This document shows positions 18,219 to 26,599 of a DNA stretch of 49,867 nucleotides, piece after piece. The DNA comes from Fusobacterium sp. Lineage in GTDB: Bacteria > Fusobacteriota > Fusobacteriia > Fusobacteriales > Fusobacteriaceae. Within the stretch, counting starts at the first letter, position 1; every line of letters starts with the position of its first letter. The DNA lies in assembly GCF_030528405.1 (NCBI RefSeq), contig NZ_JAUMYY010000008.1:1-49867 (forward strand), in the 5' to 3' direction. The translations under genes were made by a program, and so were the position numbers. Below the pieces are notes generated by a model that saw only the letters and a list, made by a program, of their open reading frames with translations, was not told where the DNA came from and did not search any database.

Positions 18219-19055
18219 ATGCTAATTAGCAATGTAAATAAAATAAAAATAGGAAAGTTTGAAATAGGAGGAAGTAATAGATTTACTCTTATTGCAGGAC
18301 CCTGTGTTATGGAATCATTAGAAATTATGGATGAAATTGCAGCTAAGGTCAAAAATATTTGTGATAATTTAGGCATCAATTATATTTTTAAAGCTTCCTT
18401 TGATAAAGCAAATAGATCCTCGATTTACTCTTATAGAGGTCCTGGTATAGATGAAGGAATGAAAATGCTTAAAAGTATTAAAGATAAATATGATATTCCC
18501 GTTATAACTGATGTTCACGAAGCATGGCAATGCGATAAAGTAGCAGAAGTTGCAGATATTTTACAAATACCTGCTTTCTTATGTAGACAGACTGATTTAC
18601 TTGTTGCTGCAGCAAATACAGGAAAAGCAATTAATATTAAAAAAGGTCAATTTTTAGCTCCTTGGGATATGAAAAATATTGTTATAAAATTTGAAGAATC
18701 TAATAATAAAAATATAATGCTCTGTGAAAGAGGTTCGACTTTTGGTTATAATAATATGGTAGTTGATATGAGAGCTCTTTTAGAAATGAGAAAATTTGGT
18801 TATCCTGTCGTCTTTGATGTAACTCATGCTGTACAAAAGCCTGGAGGTCTAGGAACTGCAACTTCAGGGGATAGAGAATATGTTTATCCTCTTTTAAGAG
18901 CAGGACTAGCAATCGGTATCGATGCAATATTTGCAGAAGTTCATCCTAACCCTGCTGAAGCAAAATCTGATGGACCTAATATGCTATATTTAAAAGATTT
19001 AGAGGAAATTTTAAAAGTTGCAGTGGAAATAGATAGTATTGTAAAAGGAAAATAA
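18219..19055 (+). CDS. kdsA: 3-deoxy-8-phosphooctulonate synthase (Kdo-8-P synthase)
   Basis: A 278-residue aldolase condensing arabinose-5-phosphate with phosphoenolpyruvate for the LPS sugar Kdo. Diagnostic blocks are LIAGPCVMES (about 24-33), FKASFDKANRSS, the DVHEAWQ motif, QIPAFLCRQTDLL, and the C-terminal IFAEVHPNPAEAKSDGPNML. The Cys in AGPC is the position found in metal-dependent forms. It is coupled to murE, starting 1 bp after the murE stop with an ACGGAGGTTTAAA site. Together with the isomerase gene at 9660 it shows LPS core synthesis, so a Gram-negative envelope. Confidence 0.96.
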   Translation: MLISNVNKIKIGKFEIGGSNRFTLIAGPCVMESLEIMDEIAAKVKNICDNLGINYIFKASFDKANRSSIYSYRGPGIDEGMKMLKSIKDKYDIPVITDVHEAWQCDKVAEVADILQIPAFLCRQTDLLVAAANTGKAINIKKGQFLAPWDMKNIVIKFEESNNKNIMLCERGSTFGYNNMVVDMRALLEMRKFGYPVVFDVTHAVQKPGGLGTATSGDREYVYPLLRAGLAIGIDAIFAEVHPNPAEAKSDGPNMLYLKDLEEILKVAVEIDSIVKGK

Positions 19056-19113
19056 TATTTAACTACAATAATTTTTATATTTGCTTAATATAAATGTATG
19101 GAAATAAAAATTG

Positions 19114-19142
19114 TTGACAGTTTTTATAAAGTTTATTATAAT
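19114..19142 (+). promoter_or_regulatory. Consensus sigma-70 promoter of the DUF1858 gene
   Basis: TTGACA (19114-19119) and TATAAT (19137-19142) are both perfect consensus with a 17-bp spacer, 39 bp before the start codon. It is the strongest promoter seen in the window and predicts high expression of a very small protein. Confidence 0.9.
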
Positions 19143-19181
19143 TTAGCTAGATTAATAAACTTAAAGCAAGGAGGATAAAAA

Positions 19182-19376
19182 ATGGTAACAAGAGATATGA
19201 ATATAATGGAAATAGTTCAAAAATATCCTGTAGCAGTGGAAGTATTCCAAAGACATGGTCTTGGTTGTGTAGGATGTATGATAGCTTCTGGAGAAACTTT
19301 AGGAGAAGGAATAGAAGCTCATGGTTTAGATGTAAAATTAATTTTAGATGAAATAAATGCATTAATCCAGAAATAA
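19182..19376 (+). CDS. DUF1858 domain protein (64 aa)
   Basis: A 64-residue stand-alone DUF1858 protein. The family has a helical domain with a CxxC pair; here GLGCVGCMIASGETLGEGIEAHGLD carries C29 and C32. These proteins often sit beside or are fused to redox, metal or sulfur enzymes, and the CxxC may bind a metal or be redox active; the function is unknown. It is monocistronic between a perfect consensus promoter and a strong terminator, which suggests abundant expression. The start follows AAGGAGGATAAAAA. Confidence 0.9.
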   Translation: MVTRDMNIMEIVQKYPVAVEVFQRHGLGCVGCMIASGETLGEGIEAHGLDVKLILDEINALIQK

Positions 19377-19378
19377 TT

Positions 19379-19404
19379 AAAGCTCCCTAAGGGAGCTTTT
19401 GCAT
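19379..19404. terminator. Strong terminator after the DUF1858 gene
   Basis: Arms aaagctccc (19379-19387) and gggagcttt (19391-19399) are perfect complements with a 3-nt loop, followed by TTTTGCATTTTT. It may also terminate the convergent gene ending at 19407. Confidence 0.92.
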
Positions 19405-19406
19405 TT

Positions 19407-19751
19407 TTAAAGGAACAAATCTATTGCCTTATTAGTTAAAACTTTTATTTTTGAAAAATCTTCTATATTACTAAAAATATTACTTGAACAGCAATTTGAA
19501 GTACAATTGTTTGATACTTTACATGAAGAGCAAGAACTAAATGATTTAGTTTTACAGCAATCACTTATTTCATTTAATTGCTCTCTTTTTATAAATACAT
19601 CGTAAGGTTCAATATAGCCATTTTTTTCAAGAATCAAAAAACTTTGTTTTAAAGTCTTTTCATCAATTCCTAAGTTTTTCATTATTGCAGTTTCACTATA
19701 TACGGCAGCAGAAAGCAAAAATTCTATAATTTTTATTTCTAGTTCTGTCAT
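19407..19751 (-). CDS. Winged-helix-like protein with a cysteine cluster (FeoC-like)
   Basis: The 114-residue product starts with a predicted helix-turn-helix/winged-helix segment (ELEIKIIEFLLSAAVYSETAIMKNLGIDEKTLKQSFLILEKNGYIEPYD in concept; about residues 3-52). A cysteine-rich stretch follows: CC, CSSC, C and CC between about residues 64 and 90. Winged helix plus Cys cluster recalls FeoC-type proteins, which may sense iron or oxygen through an Fe-S cluster. No feoA or feoB lies nearby, so this is a resemblance only. It could be a metal- or redox-responsive regulator. The start follows AAAAGGATGTTGCATA, an acceptable site. Confidence 0.6.
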   Translation of the reverse strand: MTELEIKIIEFLLSAAVYSETAIMKNLGIDEKTLKQSFLILEKNGYIEPYDVFIKREQLNEISDCCKTKSFSSCSSCKVSNNCTSNCCSSNIFSNIEDFSKIKVLTNKAIDLFL

Positions 19752-19888
19752 TATGCAACATCCTTTTTTCTAAAATTTACTTATGCTTATTATAGCATAA
19801 TTTCTAATTTTAATTATAGAAAAAAATTAATAATTATGTTAAAATAAAAAGTAATTGTTAAAAATGTTTATATAGAAGGAGAAGAAAC

Positions 19889-20515
19889 TTGGGGCTTTCA
19901 TTACTAAAGGGAATTATAACAGGAATAATATTATCATTGCCATTTGGACCTGTTGGGCTATATTGTATAGAACTTACAATGGTAGAAGGTCGTTGGAAGG
20001 GCTATATGGCTGCAATGGGAATGGTTACAATTGATGTTTTATATGCAATAATTTCTTTACTCTTTATTTCAAAAGTTGAAACAATAATCATAAAATATGA
20101 ATATTTTCTTACTCTAATTATAGGATTATTTTTAATGTATATAGCCTTAAAAAAAATATTATCCAAAACAGAGATAAAAGAAGTAAGAGTAGAAATAAAA
20201 AATATGGTACAAAATTATTTTACAGGTATATTTTTTGCTCTTGCAAATATAACAAGTATAGTAATGATAACTGTCATTTTCACTACACTTAAAGTTTACA
20301 ATGATGAAAGTTCTACTCATATATATGAAACTTTATTAGGAGTTTTTATAGGTGGAGCTACAATGTGGTTTTTTACTACTCGTATATTTGCAGGCTTTAG
20401 AAAAAATTTAAATAAAAAGAGAATGTCAAAGTTAATAAAAGGAGTTAATATTTTATTATTTACATTTTCACTAATCTTAGTTATTAAAACTTTGTTTAAA
20501 TGGCTAAGTTTTTAG
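19889..20515 (+). CDS. LysE family translocator
   Basis: A 208-residue integral membrane protein of the LysE/RhtB exporter superfamily, which export amino acids or related metabolites. Six hydrophobic helices are apparent. The N-terminal GIITGIILSLPFGPVGLYCIE carries the typical small-residue/proline motif. FTGIFFALANITSIVMI matches the second half of the family. The start is a TTG at 19889: GAAGGAGAAGAAAC stands directly before it and no ATG is suitably placed. The end overlaps the region upstream of mnmA by a few bases, so the two are probably co-transcribed. The exported substrate is unknown. Confidence 0.85.
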   Translation: MGLSLLKGIITGIILSLPFGPVGLYCIELTMVEGRWKGYMAAMGMVTIDVLYAIISLLFISKVETIIIKYEYFLTLIIGLFLMYIALKKILSKTEIKEVRVEIKNMVQNYFTGIFFALANITSIVMITVIFTTLKVYNDESSTHIYETLLGVFIGGATMWFFTTRIFAGFRKNLNKKRMSKLIKGVNILLFTFSLILVIKTLFKWLSF

Positions 20516-20526
20516 AGAGGAAACAG

Positions 20527-21618
20527 ATGACTAACATAAATAAAAATATTTCACTGGAATTTAAAAAATATGTAAAATTTAATCCAGAGAATCAAAATAA
20601 AGTAATAGGAGTAGCTATGAGTGGAGGTGTTGATAGCTCAACAGTCGCTTATATTTTAAAAGAGCAGGGATATAAAATATTTGGCGTAACTATGAAAACC
20701 TTTAATGATGAAGACTCAGATGCTAAAAAAGTATGTGAAGATTTGGGAATAGAACACTATGTTTTAGATGTTAGAGACGATTTTAAAGAAAAAGTTATGA
20801 ATTACTTTATAAATGAATATATGAATGGAAGAACTCCTAATCCTTGTATGGTATGTAACAGACATATAAAATTTGGTAAATTACTTGATTTTATATTAGA
20901 TAAAGGTGCCTCTTATATGGCAACAGGGCATTATACTAAACTAAAAAATGGTGCACTGACTGCAGGAGATGATGGAAATAAAGATCAGGTATATTTTTTA
21001 GCACAGGTAAAAAAAGAAAAACTTAAAAATATTATTTTCCCAGTTGGTGATTTGGAAAAACCTAAACTAAGAGAATTAGCTAAAGAATTAGGGGTAAGAG
21101 TTTATTCTAAAAAAGATTCTCAAGAAATATGTTTTGTTAAAGATGGAAAATTAAAAGAATTTTTAATAGAAAATTCAAAAGGTACTGCAATTAAAAAAGG
21201 AAATATAATTGATAAAAATGGAAAAGTCCTTGGGCAACATGAAGGTTTTTCATTCTATACTATAGGGCAGAGGAAAGGTTTAAGAATAGCAACAGATAAA
21301 CCTTTATATGTTTTAGAATTTGATGTAAAAACTAATAGTATAATAGTTGGAAGTAACGAAGATTTAAATAAAGATGAACTTATTGCTACAAATATCAATT
21401 TATTTTTACAAACAAACATAGAATCTTTAGATAATTTAGAATGCTTTGTAAAAACAAGATCAAGAGACATCTTACATAAATGTATTTTAAAAAAGTCTGG
21501 AGAAGATTTTATTGTTAAATTAATAGATAATACTGTTAGAGCTGTTACTCCTGGTCAGGGTATAGTATTTTATAATAATGAAGGTTCTGTAATAGCGGGA
21601 GGCTTTATTAAAAAATAA
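20527..21618 (+). CDS. mnmA: tRNA 2-thiouridine(34) synthase
   Basis: A 363-residue thiouridylase placing sulfur on U34 of Lys, Glu and Gln tRNAs. The PP-loop ATP site is AMSGGVDSS (30-38). The catalytic pair is C107, in NPCMVCNRHIKFG, and C202, in SQEICFVKDG. The TGHYTKL, KDQVYFL and YTIGQRKGL blocks are also characteristic. I choose the ATG at 20527, preceded by GAGAGGAAACAG, over the upstream in-frame ATG at 20500 that lies within the LysE-type gene. It is normal in length. The next gene, mscL, follows after 27 bp. Confidence 0.95.
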   Translation: MTNINKNISLEFKKYVKFNPENQNKVIGVAMSGGVDSSTVAYILKEQGYKIFGVTMKTFNDEDSDAKKVCEDLGIEHYVLDVRDDFKEKVMNYFINEYMNGRTPNPCMVCNRHIKFGKLLDFILDKGASYMATGHYTKLKNGALTAGDDGNKDQVYFLAQVKKEKLKNIIFPVGDLEKPKLRELAKELGVRVYSKKDSQEICFVKDGKLKEFLIENSKGTAIKKGNIIDKNGKVLGQHEGFSFYTIGQRKGLRIATDKPLYVLEFDVKTNSIIVGSNEDLNKDELIATNINLFLQTNIESLDNLECFVKTRSRDILHKCILKKSGEDFIVKLIDNTVRAVTPGQGIVFYNNEGSVIAGGFIKK

Positions 21619-21645
21619 ACATTTTTAAAAATAGGAGGTAAAAAA

Positions 21646-22056
21646 ATGGGATTCTTTAAAGAATTTAAAACATTTGTTATGCGTGGAAACTTGATTGACA
21701 TGGCAGTTGGGGTTATAATTGGAGGTGCATTTGGAAAAATTGTAACAAGCCTAGTTAATGATGTTATGATGCCTATCTTAGGTATAGCTTTGGGAAATAT
21801 TGATATCACTTCTTTGGAATACAAATTAGGGGAAGCTGCTGAAGGAGTTGAACAAGCTTCTATTAAATATGGAGTTTTCTTACAAGAAATAATAAACTTT
21901 TTAATTATAGCATTCTGTATTTTTGTATTTATAAAGCTTATAAATAATCTAAGCAAAAAGAAAGAAGAGCCTGCACCTGCTCCACCAGCACCATCTAAAG
22001 AAGAAGTTCTATTAACTGAAATTAGAGATGCCTTAACAAAAATGGCTGATAAGTAA
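21646..22056 (+). CDS. mscL: Large-conductance mechanosensitive channel
   Basis: A 136-residue MscL, the pentameric emergency valve against osmotic downshock. The N-terminus [31 protein letters not shown] is typical: amphipathic S1 helix, the RGN motif and TM1 with the constriction glycine pattern. TM2 ([20 protein letters not shown]) lies near 85-105, followed by a charged bundle with a Pro-Ala linker ([24 protein letters not shown]). The Pro-Ala segment is characteristic. It is followed by a terminator at 22072-22104. Confidence 0.97.
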   Translation: MGFFKEFKTFVMRGNLIDMAVGVIIGGAFGKIVTSLVNDVMMPILGIALGNIDITSLEYKLGEAAEGVEQASIKYGVFLQEIINFLIIAFCIFVFIKLINNLSKKKEEPAPAPPAPSKEEVLLTEIRDALTKMADK

Positions 22057-22071
22057 TTTTAAATAATAAAT

Positions 22072-22104
22072 GAGAGTTGTTTTTTATTAAACACTCTCTT
22101 TTTT
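22072..22104 (+). terminator. Terminator after mscL
   Basis: gagagt (22072-22077) pairs with actctc (22093-22098) and is followed by TTTTTTAATT. Further partial pairing of the interior T/A tracts extends the stem. Confidence 0.7.
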
Positions 22105-22150
22105 AATTAAAAATGCATAAATTATTATTAAAATGAATTTTAAAATACTC

Positions 22151-22178
22151 TTGACAATAGAAATATATAAAGTATGAT
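22151..22178 (+). promoter_or_regulatory. Predicted sigma-70 promoter of the PhnD-like gene
   Basis: TTGACA (22151-22156) and TATGAT (22173-22178) with 16 bp between, 32 bp upstream of the TTG start at 22211. Confidence 0.7.
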
Positions 22179-22210
22179 ATAAATATAATATTAATTAGGA
22201 GGTATACATT

Positions 22211-23092
22211 TTGAAGAAAAGATTGATTTTATTTACAAGCATAATACTTTCAATTTTAATCTTATTATTAGGATGTGGAAAGAAAAAAGAAGAAAAAGCT
22301 CTTGTTATGGGACTTGTACCTTTAAGTAATTCTGAGAAATTAATTGAGGAAACTGCACCTTTACATAATATGTTAACTGAAAAAATAGGAAAAAAAGTTG
22401 AAGGCTTTATTGCAACTAATTATATAGGAGTAGTTGAGGCCTTGGGAACAGGGACAATTGATTTTGCTTTGATACCTCCATTCGCCTATATACTTGCTAA
22501 TAAAAAACATGGTTCTGAAGCTCTACTTACAAGTTTAAATAAAAATAATGAACCAGGTTATTATTCTGTACTAATTGTTAGAAATGATTTAGGAATTGAA
22601 AAAGTTTCTGATTTAAAAGGAAAAAAAATAGCTTTTGTAGACCCTTCATCAACTTCAGGTTACATATTTCCAGCAGTCATACTAATGGATAATGGAATAG
22701 ATATAGAAAGAGATATTAGATATCAATTTGCTGGTGGTCATGATAAAGCTTTACAGCTTCTTATTAATGGCGATGTAGATGCAATAGGAACATATGAAAA
22801 TGCTTTTAAAAAATTCTCAAAAGAATTTCCAGAAATAGAGAAAAAAACTAAAATAATAGAAAAGAGTGATTTGATACCTGGAGTTACTTTAACTGTTTCT
22901 TCAAAAATTGATGATTCTACAAAAAATAAAATAAAACAAGCTTTCATAGATATAACAGAAGAGAAGGAAGGTCAGGAACTTCTTTTAAATCTTTTTGGAT
23001 TAAAGGGATTTCAAGAAGCTGATAAAAACAATTATGATAATATAAGAATTAAATTAGAAAAATTAGGTATAGATATTGAAAAAGTAAAATAA
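22211..23092 (+). CDS. PhnD-like phosphate/phosphite/phosphonate-binding lipoprotein
   Basis: A 293-residue periplasmic binding protein of the PhnD/PtxB type (ABC transporter substrate-binding component). The signal peptide ends in the lipobox LLLGCG with acylated C22. Family blocks include LVPLSNSEKL, DFALIPPFAYILA, VSDLKGKKIAFVDPSSTSGYIFP (the central ligand-binding motif), and AGGHDKALQLLINGDVDAIGTY. The start is a TTG at 22211 preceded by AGGAGGTATACATT. No permease or ATPase gene lies next to it and a terminator follows, so it is an orphan binding protein whose transporter, if any, is elsewhere. The ligand is not determined. Confidence 0.88.
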   Translation: MKKRLILFTSIILSILILLLGCGKKKEEKALVMGLVPLSNSEKLIEETAPLHNMLTEKIGKKVEGFIATNYIGVVEALGTGTIDFALIPPFAYILANKKHGSEALLTSLNKNNEPGYYSVLIVRNDLGIEKVSDLKGKKIAFVDPSSTSGYIFPAVILMDNGIDIERDIRYQFAGGHDKALQLLINGDVDAIGTYENAFKKFSKEFPEIEKKTKIIEKSDLIPGVTLTVSSKIDDSTKNKIKQAFIDITEEKEGQELLLNLFGLKGFQEADKNNYDNIRIKLEKLGIDIEKVK

Positions 23093-23102
23093 AAAATAAG
23101 AA

Positions 23103-23130
23103 GGGGCTATATTTCAACAGCCCCACTTTT
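23103..23130 (+). terminator. Terminator after the PhnD-like gene
   Basis: ggggct (23103-23108) pairs with agcccc (23119-23124) around a 10-nt loop; TTTTTAT follows after two bases. The stem shares the GGCT-type core seen in other terminators of the window. Confidence 0.75.
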
Positions 23131-23164
23131 TATGAGAGTGTAGATTTGAATCCTAAAAAAGAAA

Positions 23165-23188
23165 AAGGTACTCATTTTAGAATACCTT
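23165..23188 (-). terminator. Terminator-like hairpin downstream of the GlpA-like operon
   Basis: aaggtactc (23165-23173) and gaatacctt (23180-23188) form a 9-bp stem with one mismatch. On the minus strand it is followed by TTTTTCTTTTTT. It lies 116 bp past the end of the DUF1667 gene. Confidence 0.6.
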
Positions 23189-23303
23189 AATCTTGACATA
23201 TTAAAAATATTAAACTAATATATTAAAGTTAACTAAAAAATTCTAATCATAGAAGATAGAATTTACAGAAAAAAGTTCATACTCTCAGAAATCTTAAATT
23301 TGT

Positions 23304-23648
23304 TTACATATCTTTAGAAACTACAACATTTACACCTGTATTAAAAACATTTTCAATTATTATATCTCCTCTTTTAACAGGTGCAGTCAGTTCAATTTTC
23401 TTCAATTCATCCATCAATTTAAAATTCATATTCTTTGGTATCCCTGCAGTTGTTTTAATTGGACATCTATAATCCAAAGCATTTTTTATTTTTACAGTAG
23501 ATGTTACAACTCTTTTAGGATCTGTTAACTCTTCTTTTCCATAGACAGCTCCTCTTGGACATGCATTTCCCTCGACAGCTAAAGTTTCTGTATCAACGTT
23601 TATATGGCAACCAACAGGACAAACTATACATATCATTTCCTTTTTCAT
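23304..23648 (-). CDS. DUF1667 domain protein
   Basis: A 114-residue protein with four cysteines in CIVCPVGC and GNACPRG (C7, C10, C14, C30), which probably bind an Fe-S cluster. The rest, with LTDPKRVVTSTVKI and CPIKTTAGIPK, matches DUF1667. Such proteins are regularly encoded beside GlpA-like and NAD(P)/FAD-dependent oxidoreductases, and the three likely form one electron-transfer complex for glycerol-3-phosphate or a related 2-hydroxy substrate. The start codon overlaps the stop of the FAD gene by one base (TAATG), so expression is coupled. Confidence 0.9.
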   Translation of the reverse strand: MKKEMICIVCPVGCHINVDTETLAVEGNACPRGAVYGKEELTDPKRVVTSTVKIKNALDYRCPIKTTAGIPKNMNFKLMDELKKIELTAPVKRGDIIIENVFNTGVNVVVSKDM

Positions 23649-24964
23649 TACTTATCCCCTCCAATTTGTTCTATTGTACAGCTATCATAACTAGTACAAG
23701 AAACAATTTGTTTTCCTTCTACTATTTCAAATATTATATCTTTTCCTTTTAAATTTTCTAATTTTTTCTTAGATATTAGGAGTCTTTCCATTTCTCCTGG
23801 AGCCATATGATTTTTCTTAGTTGACATAAGAATCTCATCACCAGCTCTTACTTCTAATTTTACATTTTTAAAAATTCTATTGACTCTCATAAAAACTTCT
23901 AAAGACTTTTCTATGTTCTCCACTCTAACTTTTTGCGGAACTGTATATACTATACCATTTCCATTTTTTAAATTTATATATTCTCCGTCTTCTATTTCAT
24001 TTTTTATATATCTAGCTGCAGCTTTTCCAGCTTTTCTTGATTCACCACTAACAAAATCTACAAGATCATGAACATGTACAACATTTCCTGCTGCAAATAT
24101 TCCAGAGATATTAGTTTCCATTAATTCATTAACTATAGGTCCACTTGTTCTTCTATCCATTTCAATACCTGTTGCTCTTGAAATATCGTTTTCAGGTATT
24201 AAACCAACTGAAAGAAGTAAAGTATCACATTCATATTCTATTTCTGTTCCAGGAATAGGTTTCTTATTTTCATCAACCTTAGCTATAATAACTTTTTCTA
24301 CTCTATCTTTTCCTATTATATCAACTACAGTATGACTTAAGTACAAAGGAATATCATAATCTTCCAAGCATTGAACTATATTTCTCATAAGTCCACCTGA
24401 AAAAGGCATTAATTCTGCTACTGCTAAAACTTTTGCTCCCTCAAGTGTAAGTCTTCTAGCCATAATAAGTCCTATATCGCCTGAACCTAAGATTACAACT
24501 CTTTTTCCAACCATATATCCTTCCATATTAATATATCTTTGAGCTGCACCAGCAGTAAATACACCAGCTGGTCTATCACCTGGAATCGCTATAGCTCCCC
24601 TTGTTCTCTCACGGCAACCCATAGTTAAAACAACAGCTTTAGCTTCTATAATCATATATCCATCTTCACTATTTATTGCTTGTACTACTTTTTCAGGAGA
24701 AACTTCTAAAACCATAGTATCCAGTTTATATTCAATATTTTGTTCTCTCAATTGATCAATAAATCTCTGTGCATATTCAGGTCCAGTTAATTCTTCTTTA
24801 AATTCATGTAATCCAAAACCATTGTGTATACATTGTTGCAGTATTCCACCTAATTCTTTTGCCCTTTCAATTACTAAAATACTATCAATTCCATTTTTTT
24901 TTGCTTCAACTGCAGCTGCAAGACCAGCAGGTCCACCACCTACCACTACTAAATCATATTTCAT
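23648..24964 (-). CDS. NAD(P)/FAD-dependent oxidoreductase (GlpA-operon type)
   Basis: A 438-residue two-dinucleotide-domain flavoprotein. The FAD-binding VVVGGGPAGLAAAVEAKKNG starts at about residue 6. The mid-protein VILGSGDIGLIMARRLTLEGAKV is the NAD(P) motif. GIFAAGNVVHVHDLVDFVSGES is the second FAD block. CIHNGFGLHEFKEELTGPEY is characteristic of the group paired with DUF1667. It probably passes electrons from the GlpA-like subunit to NAD or another carrier; the precise acceptor is not visible. It is 11 bp downstream of the GlpA-like gene, with an AGGAGGAAACGAT site. Confidence 0.9.
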   Translation of the reverse strand: MKYDLVVVGGGPAGLAAAVEAKKNGIDSILVIERAKELGGILQQCIHNGFGLHEFKEELTGPEYAQRFIDQLREQNIEYKLDTMVLEVSPEKVVQAINSEDGYMIIEAKAVVLTMGCRERTRGAIAIPGDRPAGVFTAGAAQRYINMEGYMVGKRVVILGSGDIGLIMARRLTLEGAKVLAVAELMPFSGGLMRNIVQCLEDYDIPLYLSHTVVDIIGKDRVEKVIIAKVDENKKPIPGTEIEYECDTLLLSVGLIPENDISRATGIEMDRRTSGPIVNELMETNISGIFAAGNVVHVHDLVDFVSGESRKAGKAAARYIKNEIEDGEYINLKNGNGIVYTVPQKVRVENIEKSLEVFMRVNRIFKNVKLEVRAGDEILMSTKKNHMAPGEMERLLISKKKLENLKGKDIIFEIVEGKQIVSCTSYDSCTIEQIGGDK

Positions 24965-24975
24965 ATCGTTTCCTC

Positions 24976-26406
24976 CTATTTTGTTTCCCCAGTTAAAATA
25001 TAAGAGCCTTTTTCTTCAAGTAATATATCATCTAGTTTTTGATTTAGCTCCCTAGCCAATATTTCTTGAACACGAGGTCCACAAAATCCACCTTGACATC
25101 TTCCTGCACCTGGCCTACATCTTCTTTTAATGCCATTTAAAGTTCTTCCACCACATTTTCTATGAATTACATCAACAATTTCACCCTCAGTTATATTCTC
25201 ACACCTACAAATTATTCTTCCATATTTTGGATCTTTTTTTATAAGCTCTGCTTTTTCTTCTGCAGAAAGTTCAATAAAGTAAATATGTTTTTTATTTTGT
25301 ATAAAATTTTCTTTTTTACTTATATTTCCTAAACTTTTAACTACCATATCTGCCAAATCAACAGCCATAGCAGGTGCTGATGTTAGACCAGGTGATTTAG
25401 TTCCTGCCATATTAAAAAATCCTTTTACATCTTCTGCCTCACCTAAAATAAAATCTCCAGTGTCAGCTTCAGCTCTAAGTCCAGAAAAGTTTCTTATATT
25501 ATCTCTAAAGTTAATATCTTTTATACTTTTAACTGCGGTATTTCTAATTTGTTCTAAGGCTTCTGCAGAACTTCCAACGTAGTTTCTATCACTGACATCA
25601 GAAGCTGTTGGACCTGAAATTATATTTCCATGAGCTGTTTTTGCCACTAAAATCCCTTTTCCCATTTCATTAGGACATTGAAATATTACACTATCAGTTA
25701 AATAACCTTGAGATTTATCAAGCAAATAGTATTCTCCAATTCTAGGAATTATTTTAAAAGTTTTCTTTGATACCATATTATTTAAAATATCGGCAAAAAC
25801 TCCAGCAGCATTTATAACTGTTTTTGATTTTATAATCTCTCCATTTCTTAAATTTATCTCGAAATAATCATCAATTTTTTTTATATTTATTACTTCTGAA
25901 TTTAATTTTAGCTCTGCACCATTTTCCATAGCGTTTTCTATAAGTTTTATAGTAAATTCCCATGGACCAGTAATACCAGCAGTTCCAGCATATAAAGCTG
26001 CAACAGCTTCTTTGCTAACATAAGGTTCTCTTTTTTGAATTTCTTCAGCTTCAATTATTTCAAGTTCAGGTACTCCATTTGCAATTCCTCTTTTGTAAAG
26101 AAGTTCTAAATGCTCTCTTTCTTTTTCAGAAAAAGCCAATACATAAGAACCTACTTTTCTAAAAGGAGCATCAACTTCTTTACAAAGCTCTTCATACATA
26201 GCATTTCCAGCAACATTATATTTAGCCATAAGACTTCCTTCTTTGGCATCATAACCAGCATGCACTATTGCAGAGTTAGCTTTCGTAGTTCCACAAGAAA
26301 CATCATTATCTTTTTCTATTATTACAATACTTAAATTATATTTTGATAATTCTCGTGCAACAGCAGCTCCCATAATTCCACTACCAATTATAGCAACATC
26401 AAACAT
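24976..26406 (-). CDS. GlpA-like FAD-dependent dehydrogenase with BFD-type [2Fe-2S] domain
   Basis: A 476-residue DAO-fold oxidoreductase resembling anaerobic glycerol-3-phosphate dehydrogenase subunit A and 2-hydroxyglutarate oxidases. The FAD site is VAIIGSGIMGAAVARELSKY at the N-terminus; FSGLRAEADTGDFILGEA matches the substrate domain. Near residues 404-455 is a BFD-like domain with CRCENITEGEIVDVI and RRCRPGAGRCQGGFCGPRV, which bind [2Fe-2S]. It is the first gene of the glp-type operon. Its promoter (26515-26543) and a leader hairpin with a U-run (26424-26474) suggest transcriptional attenuation. No glpF or glpK lies nearby, so glycerol-3-phosphate as substrate is a reasonable guess only. 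Confidence 0.88.
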   Translation of the reverse strand: MFDVAIIGSGIMGAAVARELSKYNLSIVIIEKDNDVSCGTTKANSAIVHAGYDAKEGSLMAKYNVAGNAMYEELCKEVDAPFRKVGSYVLAFSEKEREHLELLYKRGIANGVPELEIIEAEEIQKREPYVSKEAVAALYAGTAGITGPWEFTIKLIENAMENGAELKLNSEVINIKKIDDYFEINLRNGEIIKSKTVINAAGVFADILNNMVSKKTFKIIPRIGEYYLLDKSQGYLTDSVIFQCPNEMGKGILVAKTAHGNIISGPTASDVSDRNYVGSSAEALEQIRNTAVKSIKDINFRDNIRNFSGLRAEADTGDFILGEAEDVKGFFNMAGTKSPGLTSAPAMAVDLADMVVKSLGNISKKENFIQNKKHIYFIELSAEEKAELIKKDPKYGRIICRCENITEGEIVDVIHRKCGGRTLNGIKRRCRPGAGRCQGGFCGPRVQEILARELNQKLDDILLEEKGSYILTGETK

Positions 26407-26423
26407 ATCGTTTCCTCCTTAAA

Positions 26424-26474
26424 AAAATAAAGGTCATGAAAAAAGTATAGAATCTCTTCCACTTTTTACATGAC
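26424..26474 (-). promoter_or_regulatory. Leader attenuator hairpin upstream of the GlpA-like operon
   Basis: Arms gtcatgaaaaaagt (26433-26446) and actttttacatgac (26461-26474) pair over 14 bp with one mismatch, loop 14 nt. On the minus strand the hairpin is followed by CCTTTATTTTTTT and then by the ribosome-binding site. So an intrinsic terminator stands between promoter and first codon, as expected for antitermination. In B. subtilis the glp leaders are controlled this way by GlpP with glycerol-3-phosphate; whether a GlpP acts here is inference. Confidence 0.65.
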
Positions 26475-26514
26475 ACACATATACACTAGTCAGATTATTT
26501 ATTTTTGCTATTTT

Positions 26515-26543
26515 ATATTACATTTTTTTTTATTTTTTGTCAA
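26515..26543 (-). promoter_or_regulatory. Predicted sigma-70 promoter of the GlpA-like operon
   Basis: On the minus strand TTGACA (26543-26538) and TAATAT (26520-26515) are 17 bp apart. Transcription would begin near 26508, giving a leader of about 100 nt that holds the attenuator hairpin. Confidence 0.7.
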
Positions 26544-26599
26544 GGTATAATTAAATATATTGAATATTTTTTATAATATACCAAATTCTCTATGATACT

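Noticed and set aside
20500-20526. Upstream ATG for mnmA
   Set aside because: It lies inside the LysE gene end and lacks a ribosome-binding site; the ATG at 20527 has one.
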